DNA of 64,000 nt from Fibrobacterota bacterium (GTDB lineage Bacteria > Fibrobacterota > Fibrobacteria > UBA11236). This document shows positions 47,615 to 56,031 of this stretch, one piece after another. The stretch covers positions 1 to 64,000 of the forward strand of contig JAQBPO010000089.1 in NCBI GenBank assembly GCA_028287465.1. The letters run 5' to 3'. The notes below the pieces were generated by a model. The model had not been told where the DNA came from. It made no database searches and saw only the letters and a list, made by a program, of their open reading frames with translations. Both the position numbers and the translations under genes were made by a program. Each line of letters opens with the position of its first letter. The first letter of the stretch is position 1.

Positions 47615-48457
47615 TTAATCGCCATGCTCGGGATGGGAGACTTGGATAGCGTCCGGAAAGAAGGGGCTCTTTGCGGTGGGAATCCGGGCACCCTTGACCG
47701 AGTAAGCGGTCTCGCCGGCATCTCCCCGGGAATACAAAACTGAATAAACGGAACTTTCGGAAGTCCGCCTGCGAAAGGCCGATTCGGGCTGCTTCCCAAG
47801 GGCCGTGGTCGCCGGCGCCTCGCTCATTTCCACTTCCTTGATCAGCAAGGTCATCACGATGCCCTGGTGGACCTGGAAGGCCAGATGCCCGGTCGTTCCC
47901 AGCTTGGCGCTGGTCACGTCCACGGTCGGCATGCCGTTCATGGTGATATAGGCCCGGGAACCCTTCATGACCAGGACCGCCTCGTTCCAATCATTGGGGC
48001 GGTACCATTTCTTGGCGTCCTCGGCCTTGGGCTGGGCGATCCATCCCCAAGGTTGGGTGGCGGTGGAGTAGATCCCGCCGGAAAAGCTTTCGTCCATTTC
48101 CAATTGGGCCCCGGCCATGCCGCCTTCGCCGCCCTCCTGGGCGTGGAAGTACAGGCCGCTGTTCCCGCCGGAGGTGAGCTTCCATTTGTACCGGAGCCGG
48201 AAGTCGCCGAAGGACGAGTCGCTCACCAGGTGCCCGAAATCCCCTTCCAGGGTATGGGTGCCCTCGATGACCCCGTCGACCACGCGCCAGGATCCGCCTC
48301 CCTGGAAATGCCAGCCTTTGAAGGTCTTGCCGTCGAAGATGGGATGATAGGCCTGGGCCCGGGCCTGCCCCGGAAGGCAGAAAAGCGCCAGGGCGAGGGC
48401 CGCCGAAGCCAGGGAGGAGTTCGATGTGGGGATGGACCCCGGGTTATGGCGGCGCAT
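47615..48457 (-). CDS. Secreted DUF1080 (3-keto-disaccharide hydrolase family) protein
   Basis: 280 residues. The signal peptide ends near CLPGQARA, then a DUF1080 concanavalin-like domain (about 38-210): HPIFDGKTFKGWHFQGGGSW, VVDGVIEGTHTLEGD, FGDFRLRYKWKLTSGGNSGLYFHAQ, QLEMDESFSGGIY, WNEAVLVMKGSRAYITMNG, GHLAFQVHQG. The family includes hydrolases acting on 3-keto glucosides, though many members only bind glycans. The last about 55 residues lie outside the domain and show no sorting motif. It starts four bases after the outer-membrane protein's stop, so the two are coupled. Last gene of the operon. Confidence 0.88.
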   Translation of the reverse strand: MRRHNPGSIPTSNSSLASAALALALFCLPGQARAQAYHPIFDGKTFKGWHFQGGGSWRVVDGVIEGTHTLEGDFGHLVSDSSFGDFRLRYKWKLTSGGNSGLYFHAQEGGEGGMAGAQLEMDESFSGGIYSTATQPWGWIAQPKAEDAKKWYRPNDWNEAVLVMKGSRAYITMNGMPTVDVTSAKLGTTGHLAFQVHQGIVMTLLIKEVEMSEAPATTALGKQPESAFRRRTSESSVYSVLYSRGDAGETAYSVKGARIPTAKSPFFPDAIQVSHPEHGD

Positions 48458-48461
48458 GGGG

Positions 48462-49964
48462 CTACATGTTCACTTGCAGGCGGAGGATGTAATACCAGGA
48501 GTTCTTGTCCAGCATGGTATCGTACTTATAAGGCGAGAAGTCGAACCGGATGGGACGGGTATGGTCGTTCGCGATCTGGGCGTCGATGGAGAAATACTTT
48601 CCGACGGACTTCTTGGAGGAGACGGACCATTTGAGATCATCGCTGGTATAGGGCTTGGTGATGTCGATGGACTTGGAAGGGCTGTTCATGGCGTCGAAAT
48701 TCACGATGGGCAGGCCGTTCTGCAAGGTCTTGTAGTTGATGATGGGATACCGGTTCTTCCAATACTCCACCTCGATGGCCAGGTTGTCCAATAGGCCGAA
48801 GGTGGGGATGGTCATGCCCGCCATCATCGGCATGCGCTCGTTGCGGTTTTCGTAGAAGATGGGATAGTTGGCCCAGCCCAGGACGTCGACTTCGCCGTAC
48901 AATTTGAGATCGACCTTGTCGCTGATGAGGGAGCCCAGGTTCAAGGAGGCGCGGCCCATCAGGAGGGTCCCCTTGAAGGTGTAATAATCGCGCTTGAGGC
49001 GGCTGGGGGCGCCGGCGGTGTCGGCGCGGTTGAGGCTGTCGACGAGGTTGCCCTGGCGGATATAGGACGTATCGATCTGGTCCAATTGGTTGGCGCGGGC
49101 GGAATCGGCGGCGGTGGCGGATTTGGAATCCCGCAGGGACTTGGCCTCGCCCGCGAAAAACTTCCCGGCCTGCTTGTAATACAGGTCATCGCCGAAATAG
49201 GTGACGCCGTTATAGGTGAAATAGGAATTGAAATTCCGCTCCGGCGTCGAAAGCGCCGGGCTGTTGGGCAGGATATTGTTGAGGTTGATTCCCGCGCCCA
49301 GTTCCAGGAATCCCAGACGGACGCTGGTGACGTAGGCCAGGTTCACGTCATTGAGCGGGAAGACCTCGTCGCTCAGGGACACGATCAAATCGTTCTTCCA
49401 CTTGCCTCCGAAGAGATCCTTTTCGACCAGGACGCCCTTGGTGCTGGAGTAGGAGGAGTTGATCAGGTCCCAGCTGCCGTTGATGGTCGTATTGGGATAC
49501 GGCGTCGACCGGAACAGGTATTCGCCCAGGTTCCTGGAATCGGGATTGTACTTGTAGGGCATCAATCCGACGGAGACCGCCAGGGAAGGATCGCTCACCT
49601 CGCCGAATTTGTAGGTGGCGGACGCCTGTCCGATGGAGACGGCGGAATTCCGGACCTTGGAATAGTCGAACCCTTTGTTGAAAGGGAAGAACTGGAAGAA
49701 GAGGCCTCCCAAGGCCAGGTTGACGTCCATGCGATCCTCGATGGTCGCCGACTGGGAAATCCACCCGATGGTGCGGTTGATGGTGAAATTCTCGGCGTTG
49801 CCGCCGGGCTCGAAGAAGGTCAGGCCCTTCATCTGCCCGTATTCCACGGCCAGGCCGGCGTGCAAGGGCTTCAGGGCGACGTCCGCGGAAGCCAGGGAAA
49901 AGCACAATGCGGCCCCCAGCAGGATTTTAGGCATGGAGATCGAATGGGGCGAATGGGGGCGCAT
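48462..49964 (-). CDS. Outer-membrane beta-barrel protein
   Basis: 500 residues. Signal peptide (MPKILLGAALCFSLASA after a short basic start) and then alternating aromatic/polar strands typical of a barrel: YGQMKGLTFFEP, GLFFQFFPFNKGFDYS, SVGLMPYKYNPDSRNLGEYLF, VRLGFLELGAGINL, YYTFKGTLLMGRASLNLGSL, LKLYGEVDVLGWANYP, ending WYYILRLQVNM. A Ser/Ala/Asp-rich coiled region sits at about 245-300. GAGGA precedes the ATG at 49964 at good spacing, and a later ATG at 49934 lacks one. Possibly a porin or transporter for the products of the flanking secreted enzymes. Family not recognised beyond fold. Confidence 0.78.
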   Translation of the reverse strand: MRPHSPHSISMPKILLGAALCFSLASADVALKPLHAGLAVEYGQMKGLTFFEPGGNAENFTINRTIGWISQSATIEDRMDVNLALGGLFFQFFPFNKGFDYSKVRNSAVSIGQASATYKFGEVSDPSLAVSVGLMPYKYNPDSRNLGEYLFRSTPYPNTTINGSWDLINSSYSSTKGVLVEKDLFGGKWKNDLIVSLSDEVFPLNDVNLAYVTSVRLGFLELGAGINLNNILPNSPALSTPERNFNSYFTYNGVTYFGDDLYYKQAGKFFAGEAKSLRDSKSATAADSARANQLDQIDTSYIRQGNLVDSLNRADTAGAPSRLKRDYYTFKGTLLMGRASLNLGSLISDKVDLKLYGEVDVLGWANYPIFYENRNERMPMMAGMTIPTFGLLDNLAIEVEYWKNRYPIINYKTLQNGLPIVNFDAMNSPSKSIDITKPYTSDDLKWSVSSKKSVGKYFSIDAQIANDHTRPIRFDFSPYKYDTMLDKNSWYYILRLQVNM

Positions 49965-50029
49965 GGTTCCTCGTTGTGCTGGGTGGATGGGCGGACCCGC
50001 CCGGCGTCGGCCGGGGCGTCGGCCATGAT

Positions 50030-51010
50030 TCAAAAACTATAGACCTTGGTCCTGGAAAGGGCCCCGTGGGAGTCCACGTCCAGGAAATAGATGCCTTTTC
50101 CCGGCAGGTCCATCCGGCCATCCGTAACGGGGCCGATACCCCGGATCTCCTTGGCCACGACTCCGTAGGCGTCGACCAGGCGGACCAGGTACCTTCCGGC
50201 GTCCGGGAGGCGGTACTGGACCGCCAGGCCGGAAACGGTCACCGAAGGAGCCATGTTCGAAGCGATGCGGTTGAGGCCGGTCGGCAGCTTGCAGCTGCCG
50301 TCGTCATTGGTCGCTTCCGCATTGTAATTGGTGGCCTTGGGATTGGTGCAGCCCGCCACATTCAGCTTCCGGAGCTTGATGCTGTTGTATTCGATCATGT
50401 CGAAAGGGGGATGGCTCTGCAAGGCGAAAATGGTGCCTTCCAGGTTCTCGGCCTTGGTCAGTACGTAATCGAGGCAATGGGCCCCGTTCAGCCAGACGGA
50501 AACATTGGCCCCGTTGACGCGGGCCGTCGCCGTCGTCCACTCCCCCACCTTCAGGGTACGGCGGCAATTGTCGATATCCTGCCCGTCGAACTGCAGGAAG
50601 GCGGCGCATTCCTCGAACAGGCGTCCGCTATAGGCCTGGGCCACGTCCAGCTGCACGCCGCATATCTGGTAGCTATCGCCGCAGGTCGGGCCGGTCTTGG
50701 TCCGGTCCGCGCATTGCGAACGAATCTGGATGCCGCCGTTCGCGTTCACGGAGGACAACTTGTAGACGACCTCGATTTCCGCGTCCTTGATGGGCTCTTT
50801 CCAGACCAGGAAGGTCTTCTGGGATCCGCCTTTGGAGGAGAGGATCCCGTTCGTGATGGACCAGGGCGGATTGCCCTGGGAGGCCCAACCGTTGTTCAGG
50901 TCCTTCCCGTTGAAGAGTTCCTTCCAGGGACCGGACGGCTTCGTGACCTGGGACAGCGCCAAGGAGGCGGATGCCAGGATGAATAATGCGGTCGAGATGG
51001 ATTTGTTCAT
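50030..51010 (-). CDS. Secreted DUF1080 protein with Cys-motif linker and type-IX-like C-terminal domain
   Basis: 326 residues. Signal peptide MNKSISTALFILASASLALS. A DUF1080 domain covers about 28-215: WKELFNGKDLNNGWASQGNPP, GSQKTFLVWKEPIKDAEIEV, NANGGIQIRSQC, YQICGVQLDVAQAYSGRLFEE. A short GCTNPKATNYNAEA...DDGSC element (about 222-242), common in secreted FCB-group proteins, links to a C-terminal domain of about 75 residues (YRLPDAGRYLVRLVDAYG, GKGIYFLDVD, ending TKVYSF) that resembles type IX sorting domains. AAGGA lies four bases before the ATG. It sits between the sugar-dehydrogenase-like gene and the barrel gene. Confidence 0.87.
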   Translation of the reverse strand: MNKSISTALFILASASLALSQVTKPSGPWKELFNGKDLNNGWASQGNPPWSITNGILSSKGGSQKTFLVWKEPIKDAEIEVVYKLSSVNANGGIQIRSQCADRTKTGPTCGDSYQICGVQLDVAQAYSGRLFEECAAFLQFDGQDIDNCRRTLKVGEWTTATARVNGANVSVWLNGAHCLDYVLTKAENLEGTIFALQSHPPFDMIEYNSIKLRKLNVAGCTNPKATNYNAEATNDDGSCKLPTGLNRIASNMAPSVTVSGLAVQYRLPDAGRYLVRLVDAYGVVAKEIRGIGPVTDGRMDLPGKGIYFLDVDSHGALSRTKVYSF

Positions 51011-51060
51011 GGTGTCCTTGCCTTTCGATGCAGTGGCGCCGTGGTTGTTTCGGAAATCGT

Positions 51061-52809
51061 TCACGGGAGGAACCGGGTGCCGAGGGCGCCCTTCTCCAAT
51101 CCCGCGGGAAGCCGAACCGCCGAACCTTCGAGGGTAGCGGCGGAGCCGGTCTTGCCGGAGGTCGCGGTCCACAGGAGCTTGCCGCCCAGGCTGTAGACTT
51201 CCACCCCGGAATAGCCCTGAGGGATCCGGACCAGGGTCCCGCCCGCCTGGTTGGCGTTGACGATCAGGCCGTTGAAAAGGGCCGGGCGGGCCGCCCCGTT
51301 CCGGGCGATCGGGATCCGGGTGGGAAAGACCGACTCCCGTGCGGCGGGGAGGGGCTTCATCTGGGGATGCGACATGCGGTAGATGTCGTGCCAGGCGAAG
51401 GCGCCGTTGGAGCTAGAGGAAAGCATGGTGATGTACATGTTGCCGAAGGCGTCCTCGGAGAAGGAGGTGATGCCGTTATGCTGCTTGTCGCCGTCGAAGA
51501 CCAGGCTGTTGGGGACCCCTCCCACCTTCACGGGGAGGGCCACGCCCTCCTTGACGGCAATGAAATAGTTGCTCGCCACGTCGGTCACGAAATGGTACCC
51601 GTAGAAAGGCGAGGCCGGGTCCCCGCGGAAGGCCTGGCTCAGGATGATGCAGCTGATCCCCACCCCGGGAAGGGCGGTCTTGCTGCCATGCGTATCCGCG
51701 CCGGAATGGTTGAAATTCCAGGTGCCGTTTGTGAAATCGGAGCAGGTGTAGGTGCGGCCCTTATAGGTGCGGGAATACGGGTTCATCAAGGTCGCGCCGC
51801 TCATGTTGGCCGTATCCGTTCCGATGCCGGTATAGCCGCCGCCGGTGGGATTGCACGGGCCTTCGATGCCGATGCTGTTGCTGCCGACCGCCGCGCCGTC
51901 GCCGCCGTTGCCCCAGCCGTAGTTCTTGCCGGCCTTGATGATGTTGACCTCTTCCCAGGTTCCCTGCCCCACTTCCGCGCCCCAGATGCTCCCGGTGAGG
52001 TAATCGGCGGTGATGGAGTAGGTATTGCGGAAACCGAAGGCGAAGATTTCCTTTTTCACGGCGGGATTGGCCGCGTTGTAGAAGGGGTTGGTGTCCGGGA
52101 TGGTGTACATCCGGCCCCCTTGGGGCTTGGACACGTCGATGCGGAGCACCTTGCGCATGAAAATGGTGCTGTCCCAGCTGTTCTGGCTGTACGCATCGGC
52201 GGTGATGTACAGGAGCTTGTCCTTGCCGAACACCATGTTGCTCGATCCGTAGCCGGTGGAATGGTTGGCCGCGAAAATGGTCGTATCCCGGGTCAGGGCC
52301 TTATAGTCGGCGGATACCTTCCACCGCTCCACCACCACCAGGCCCTCGGCGCCGGGCCCGTCCGCGGAGGTGGGCTTGATGCCCCCGTGGTAGGAGGAGA
52401 CGTTGGCGTACTTGTTGTAGATGATGTAGAAGTAGCGGTTGAAGGCGAAGTCCGGATCGAAGGCGCCGCCCAGGGCCCCTTGCTCCCATCCCTTCATCAC
52501 CACGTTGTTGAAATCGGCGACCTGTTTCTTGGTGTAATCCTTGATGGCGCCGGCCGCGTACGCCTTGGTGGTGTCCGGATAGAGCGACCAGATGTATCCC
52601 CAATATCCCAGCACCAGGAAATGCTCGGGCTTGCCCGGGATTTCCCACATGCCGACCACGGACTGCCTGTCCTTGGCGAAGCTGAGACCCGCCTTGCTCG
52701 TATCGTAGAAAGGCACGACGGTCATGCCGGTGGGAAGCTGGGCCCGCGCGGCAACGGTGAGGCCGAGCATCGCGGCGAGGAAGAGCGGGATTCGGAGCGT
52801 CTTTTTCAT
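51061..52809 (-). CDS. Secreted quinoprotein sugar-dehydrogenase-like protein
   Basis: 582 residues. The signal peptide MKKTLRIPLFLAAMLGLTVA ends near ARA. The GSDH-like propeller (about 25-480) includes HFLVLGYWGYIWSLYPD, GALGGAFDPDFAFNRYFYIIYN, NMVFGKDKLLYITADAYS, MRKVLRIDVSKPQGG, IFAFGFRNTYSITADYLTGS, GYHFVTDVASNYFIAV. It is longer than the other propellers here, with inserts around the Asn/Gly-rich middle (NYGWGNGGDGAAVGSN). The last about 70 residues (GYSGVEVYSLGGKLLWTA ... GALGTRFLP) look like a degenerate type IX sorting domain. AAGGGGA lies nine bases upstream. First gene of the operon; a TATATT box is at 52873-52868. Confidence 0.87.
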   Translation of the reverse strand: MKKTLRIPLFLAAMLGLTVAARAQLPTGMTVVPFYDTSKAGLSFAKDRQSVVGMWEIPGKPEHFLVLGYWGYIWSLYPDTTKAYAAGAIKDYTKKQVADFNNVVMKGWEQGALGGAFDPDFAFNRYFYIIYNKYANVSSYHGGIKPTSADGPGAEGLVVVERWKVSADYKALTRDTTIFAANHSTGYGSSNMVFGKDKLLYITADAYSQNSWDSTIFMRKVLRIDVSKPQGGRMYTIPDTNPFYNAANPAVKKEIFAFGFRNTYSITADYLTGSIWGAEVGQGTWEEVNIIKAGKNYGWGNGGDGAAVGSNSIGIEGPCNPTGGGYTGIGTDTANMSGATLMNPYSRTYKGRTYTCSDFTNGTWNFNHSGADTHGSKTALPGVGISCIILSQAFRGDPASPFYGYHFVTDVASNYFIAVKEGVALPVKVGGVPNSLVFDGDKQHNGITSFSEDAFGNMYITMLSSSSNGAFAWHDIYRMSHPQMKPLPAARESVFPTRIPIARNGAARPALFNGLIVNANQAGGTLVRIPQGYSGVEVYSLGGKLLWTATSGKTGSAATLEGSAVRLPAGLEKGALGTRFLP

Positions 52810-52867
52810 GTCGTGTGGTCCCCTTGGAGAATGCGTCCGGACCGTTGTCCGTCTTTCGGCTGCGTCT

Positions 52868-52942
52868 AATATAGGCCTGCGTCCAAAGGGCGGTTGGCGG
52901 CCCGGGAAATTTCCGTTGAGGATATCCTATCAACGAATGGAA
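52868..52942 (-). promoter_or_regulatory. Candidate promoter and palindrome of the sugar-dehydrogenase/DUF1080 operon
   Basis: TATATT (minus strand, 52873-52868) lies about 58 bp before the start codon. Upstream, CGTTGA and TCAACG (52914-52935) flank the inner palindrome GGATATCC, a possible operator near the -60 region. Confidence 0.4.
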
Positions 52943-52990
52943 ATGGATCGCGATGAAGCGGGCAGCGCCCCGGAGCCCCCGGAGCGCAGC

Positions 52991-53072
52991 ATGGGCCGGG
53001 GCCCATGGGTATCATGTAAGGTACGTTAGGGCGCGGATCCCCCGCCGGAGCGGCCGCGCGGGGTCGGGGGAT
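52991..53072. terminator. Two hairpins downstream of the DUF2341/LamG gene
   Basis: ATCCCCCG (53037-53044) pairs with CGGGGGAT (53065-53072) three bases after the stop codon. ATGGGCC-GG-GGCCCAT (52991-53006) forms a second tight stem. Neither is followed by a T-run. Confidence 0.45.
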
Positions 53073-53074
53073 GG

Positions 53075-54739
53075 CTAGGGCTTCTGGGTCTCGTAATCGA
53101 GCTTGATGCGATCCGGGGAGAGGGCCCGGTTGCAGAAACGGATTTCGTCCAAGGCCCCGTTGAAGGGGGAGTCGAGCGGATGCGTCGCCAGGGCCTTGCC
53201 GATGCGCAAAGCGCCGCCGTCCAATTTGAGCGCCTGGGTGGGAACGATGTCCGCGGGCGTCCCGTTGACGTAGGTGGTGATGATGCTTTGGGCCGCGTTG
53301 TAGACCGTCGCGATATGGGTCCACTTCCCCGCCCGCCCGGATAGCTTGAACACGTTCTGCCAGGTGGCCGGATCGAATCCCGTGGATCTATCCGCATCGT
53401 ACGCGCCGAATTGGGTCAGCGTATCCGGGCGGATCAGGAAGTGCACGTCCTTCAGGGTGGCGAATTCCCCGAAATCGAGGATGGTCTGGCGCGTGGCCGT
53501 CGTGTCGTATTTGATCCAGAAGGATACCGTGTAGCTGGTATTCCCCGTGAACCCCTTGGGCATGGCGGCGGTCAAAGTGCCCACGGTGGACAATGGCCCG
53601 CCCGCGAAAGCCTTGGCCCCGGCCACGATACCGGGCACCAGGGCGCCGGGATTGATCGAGGCGGCGGTGGCGTGGTTGGCGTTGGGCGTCGCGTCGTGGT
53701 ATCCGCCCGCGTCGTCATTCGCGGCTTCGTCCAGATGGTAGACGGTCGCGAAGCCGGCTTCCGGACCGAAGACGCGGAGACCGGAGGGATCCTCCTCGCC
53801 CGGCGCGGTCAGGCCCCGGCCCCAATGCATGGTGATGTATTGCTTCGAATCGGACCCGGCCACGGTGTCCAGGCGCGTCCAGATTTCCGCTCTTTTGGCG
53901 GACGCGTCCCAACGTTCGATCTGGTAAGGGATGGGCGACCCGTCCGGCTTGGAAAACCGGACGTCCTGGCCATTCGGCCGGGCCTGGCTGAAGTCGAAGT
54001 TGGCGGCGTTGAGCCGCACCAGGAACGGGAAATCCGTCACCGCGCCGGTAACGCCCATGGCTTCCGTGTTCACGGGGATATTGCGCGAGGACGCCCAGGT
54101 CTGGAAAGGAGAGGTGGCCAAGGTGGTTTCCGCATCCACCTCGAAGTCGCGCGCCAAGGTGATGATTTTCCGGTCCGCTTCCGCATCGACCACGAGCAGC
54201 AGGCGCGGGAACCTCCCCACGGGCACGTTCGCGATGCGCACGGAACCGTCCGCGCGCGCGGTCGAATCCACGCGCAGAAGCGCGTTGGTCCCCGGGATAT
54301 AGACGTATCCCGCTTCCCCTTCGCCCAGGAAATCCACGATGCGGACCCTTATCGCGCCCGGCATGCCCAAAGTCCCGTCCAAGGTCGCCAGGCCGCCTCC
54401 GGTCCGGACCGCCACGTCCTGCGCCAGGGAAAGGGTCCCGTGCGAGCTGTCCGAGAACTCCAGATTGTAACGTCCCGGGGCCACGTCGGCGAGCTTATAG
54501 GTGCCCTTGGAATCCGTCCTCGTCTCCAAGGGGAATCCGCCGGTATCGTCCGCGGCGGGATTGAAATCCTCGGGCAGGAGGAGCACGCGGGCGCCCGCGA
54601 TCGGCCGGCCTTCCACGTCCTTCACCACGCCCGTAAGGCCGTTCGTGGTTTCCGAACCCGAATTGCCCCCGCCTTCGCACCCGTGGAAGGGGAGCGACAA
54701 GGCCAGGATGGCGGAAAGGAAAAGGATCCGGCGCATCAT
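53075..54739 (-). CDS. Lipoprotein with carboxypeptidase-like, DUF2341 and LamG domains
   Basis: 554 residues starting MMRRILFLSAILALSLPFHGC, a signal peptide ending at a likely lipidated Cys. A carboxypeptidase-regulatory-like beta domain (about 35-110; GLTGVVKDVEGRPIAGARVLLLPED) is followed by a second beta domain, DUF2341 (about 215-310; FPFLVRLNAANFDFSQA, DVRFSKPDGSPIPYQIE, KQYITMHWG), and a LamG/concanavalin domain (about 375-550; YTVSFWIKYDT, WTHIATVYN, NGALDEIRFCNRALS). Likely a surface glycan-binding or adhesion protein. GGAAGG precedes the start, which overlaps the upstream stop (ATGA), so it is coupled to the TIGR02147 gene. The longer open frame extending to 55444 is read-through and rejected. 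Confidence 0.88.
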   Translation of the reverse strand: MMRRILFLSAILALSLPFHGCEGGGNSGSETTNGLTGVVKDVEGRPIAGARVLLLPEDFNPAADDTGGFPLETRTDSKGTYKLADVAPGRYNLEFSDSSHGTLSLAQDVAVRTGGGLATLDGTLGMPGAIRVRIVDFLGEGEAGYVYIPGTNALLRVDSTARADGSVRIANVPVGRFPRLLLVVDAEADRKIITLARDFEVDAETTLATSPFQTWASSRNIPVNTEAMGVTGAVTDFPFLVRLNAANFDFSQARPNGQDVRFSKPDGSPIPYQIERWDASAKRAEIWTRLDTVAGSDSKQYITMHWGRGLTAPGEEDPSGLRVFGPEAGFATVYHLDEAANDDAGGYHDATPNANHATAASINPGALVPGIVAGAKAFAGGPLSTVGTLTAAMPKGFTGNTSYTVSFWIKYDTTATRQTILDFGEFATLKDVHFLIRPDTLTQFGAYDADRSTGFDPATWQNVFKLSGRAGKWTHIATVYNAAQSIITTYVNGTPADIVPTQALKLDGGALRIGKALATHPLDSPFNGALDEIRFCNRALSPDRIKLDYETQKP

Positions 54740-55638
54740 GCCTTCCCATCCGCGGCCGGGCCGTCCACGGGTTCGGCCGGCGCCGGAGCGAGGCGCGCCG
54801 GTTCCGGAAGGGAGCCGCCGTTCTCGTCGACGGCGGTCATGGGGAAGACCTGGAAATTGAGCTGGTACACGCAATCGGGTTCGCCGCTGTCCGTCATCAT
54901 GTGCATGATGGACTGCCGCAGCTCCTTGATGCGCGCCTTGATCTCCTCCAGGTCGGAAAACTTCATCGCCACCGTGACCGTGGAGATATCGCGGATGCCC
55001 TTGGGATCCTTGACGAGCGATTGCAGGGCCAGCTCGATGCTTTCCTGCTGGTAGTTCCGGATGGCGGTGGATTGCCACTTCTCGCCCGTGGTGATGGGCG
55101 GTCCGAGCACTTCGTACTTGCCGTCGGAATTGCGGCTGATGATCCCGGTCTTCTCCAAGAGGCCCACGGATTCCCGCGCCTCCTCGACGCTGATGGCGGG
55201 GTGCACGCGCGCGGCAAGGGCCTTGTAGTCGTCCTGGAAATCCCAGAAGGTCAAGAGGGCGCGGATGGCCCCATGGTACCACTTCTTGTAGTAATCGTAC
55301 TGGTTGGGCTCCAGCGGCCGCGACTCCATGCCGCGCAAGGCGATGAGCTTGTCGAAACGTATTTTGATGTCGTCCGGGGTCTTGGCCCGCCCGTAATGGA
55401 CCAGGGCCTCGAAGTATTCCGCCTCCTTCTCGGCCAGCTTGCACAGCTTGGCGACGGGAGCGATGGCGCGTTCGGGAAGCAGGATCTTGCCTTGCATGAC
55501 CTTGACCAGGAAGCCCGGGTCCATGCCCAGGACCTTGCCCATGAAGCGGTAGGAGAAAAAGGAGTTCTGCTTTTTCCGCGCTTCGTAATAGTCCTTCATG
55601 AAGGACTGGTAATTCAGGTAGTCGAAGATATTCAGCAT
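54736..55638 (-). CDS. TIGR02147-family protein
   Basis: 300 residues of the family named from Fibrobacter (TIGR02147/DUF4423). The N-terminal 90 residues (YLNYQSFMKDYYEARKKQ, FSYRFMGKVLGMDPGFLVKVMQGK) look like a helix-turn-helix-type DNA-binding fold, followed by AEYFEALVHYGRAKT and ARESVGLLEKTGIISRNSDGKYEVLG, a winged-helix-like segment. The C-terminal region has STVTVAMKFSDLEEIKARIKELR. A regulatory role is inferred, not established. The family is strongly expanded in Fibrobacter relatives and is commonly next to surface-protein genes. Here it overlaps a DUF2341/LamG lipoprotein by four bases. An acidic Pro/Ala-rich tail ends it. Confidence 0.9.
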   Translation of the reverse strand: MLNIFDYLNYQSFMKDYYEARKKQNSFFSYRFMGKVLGMDPGFLVKVMQGKILLPERAIAPVAKLCKLAEKEAEYFEALVHYGRAKTPDDIKIRFDKLIALRGMESRPLEPNQYDYYKKWYHGAIRALLTFWDFQDDYKALAARVHPAISVEEARESVGLLEKTGIISRNSDGKYEVLGPPITTGEKWQSTAIRNYQQESIELALQSLVKDPKGIRDISTVTVAMKFSDLEEIKARIKELRQSIMHMMTDSGEPDCVYQLNFQVFPMTAVDENGGSLPEPARLAPAPAEPVDGPAADGKA

Positions 55639-56031
55639 TTGGCCTTCACCCGACGACCGGTTCCGCCCATGCGAGGCATCCCCATCCGAACCACTCCCAC
55701 GGTTCGGCTCGTCTTCATCGAAACCCGGCTCCCCTTGGATCCATGTCCGCGACGCTGGACTAATATATAGGTCGGCCCCCTTGGACCGGCTGGCGCCTTG
55801 GGCAAAATCCGTTGTTTATGACCTGTCAACGCGTTGATTTTAAGCCCTGGCCGGCCATTTTACCGTGAATTTGCGGTTTTTGGGCTCCTATTTGTCAACA
55901 CTCCTCATGGAAAAGCCCGGATTGCACCATCGGCCTCAGGTCCAGCCCTGACGAGGGAATCGGGCCCGGCGTTGGAATGGGAGAAGGAGGGGAGGCCAGG
56001 GGTCCGGCCGGAGGAAGGAAATCGGGCTGGA
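55639..56031. other. Intergenic region upstream of the TIGR02147 gene, downstream of sprA
   Basis: 393 bp without a supported gene. It contains a TATATATTAG -10-like patch on the minus strand (55770-55761), about 120 bp before the TIGR02147 start, and two consensus TTGACA boxes on the minus strand (55829-55824 and 55898-55893) without well-spaced -10 partners. No T-tailed terminator for sprA is visible. Confidence 0.45.

Noticed and set aside
54740-55444. N-terminal extension of the DUF2341/LamG protein
   Set aside because: It runs out of frame through the TIGR02147 gene. The lipoprotein signal peptide and coupled ATGA start are at 54739.
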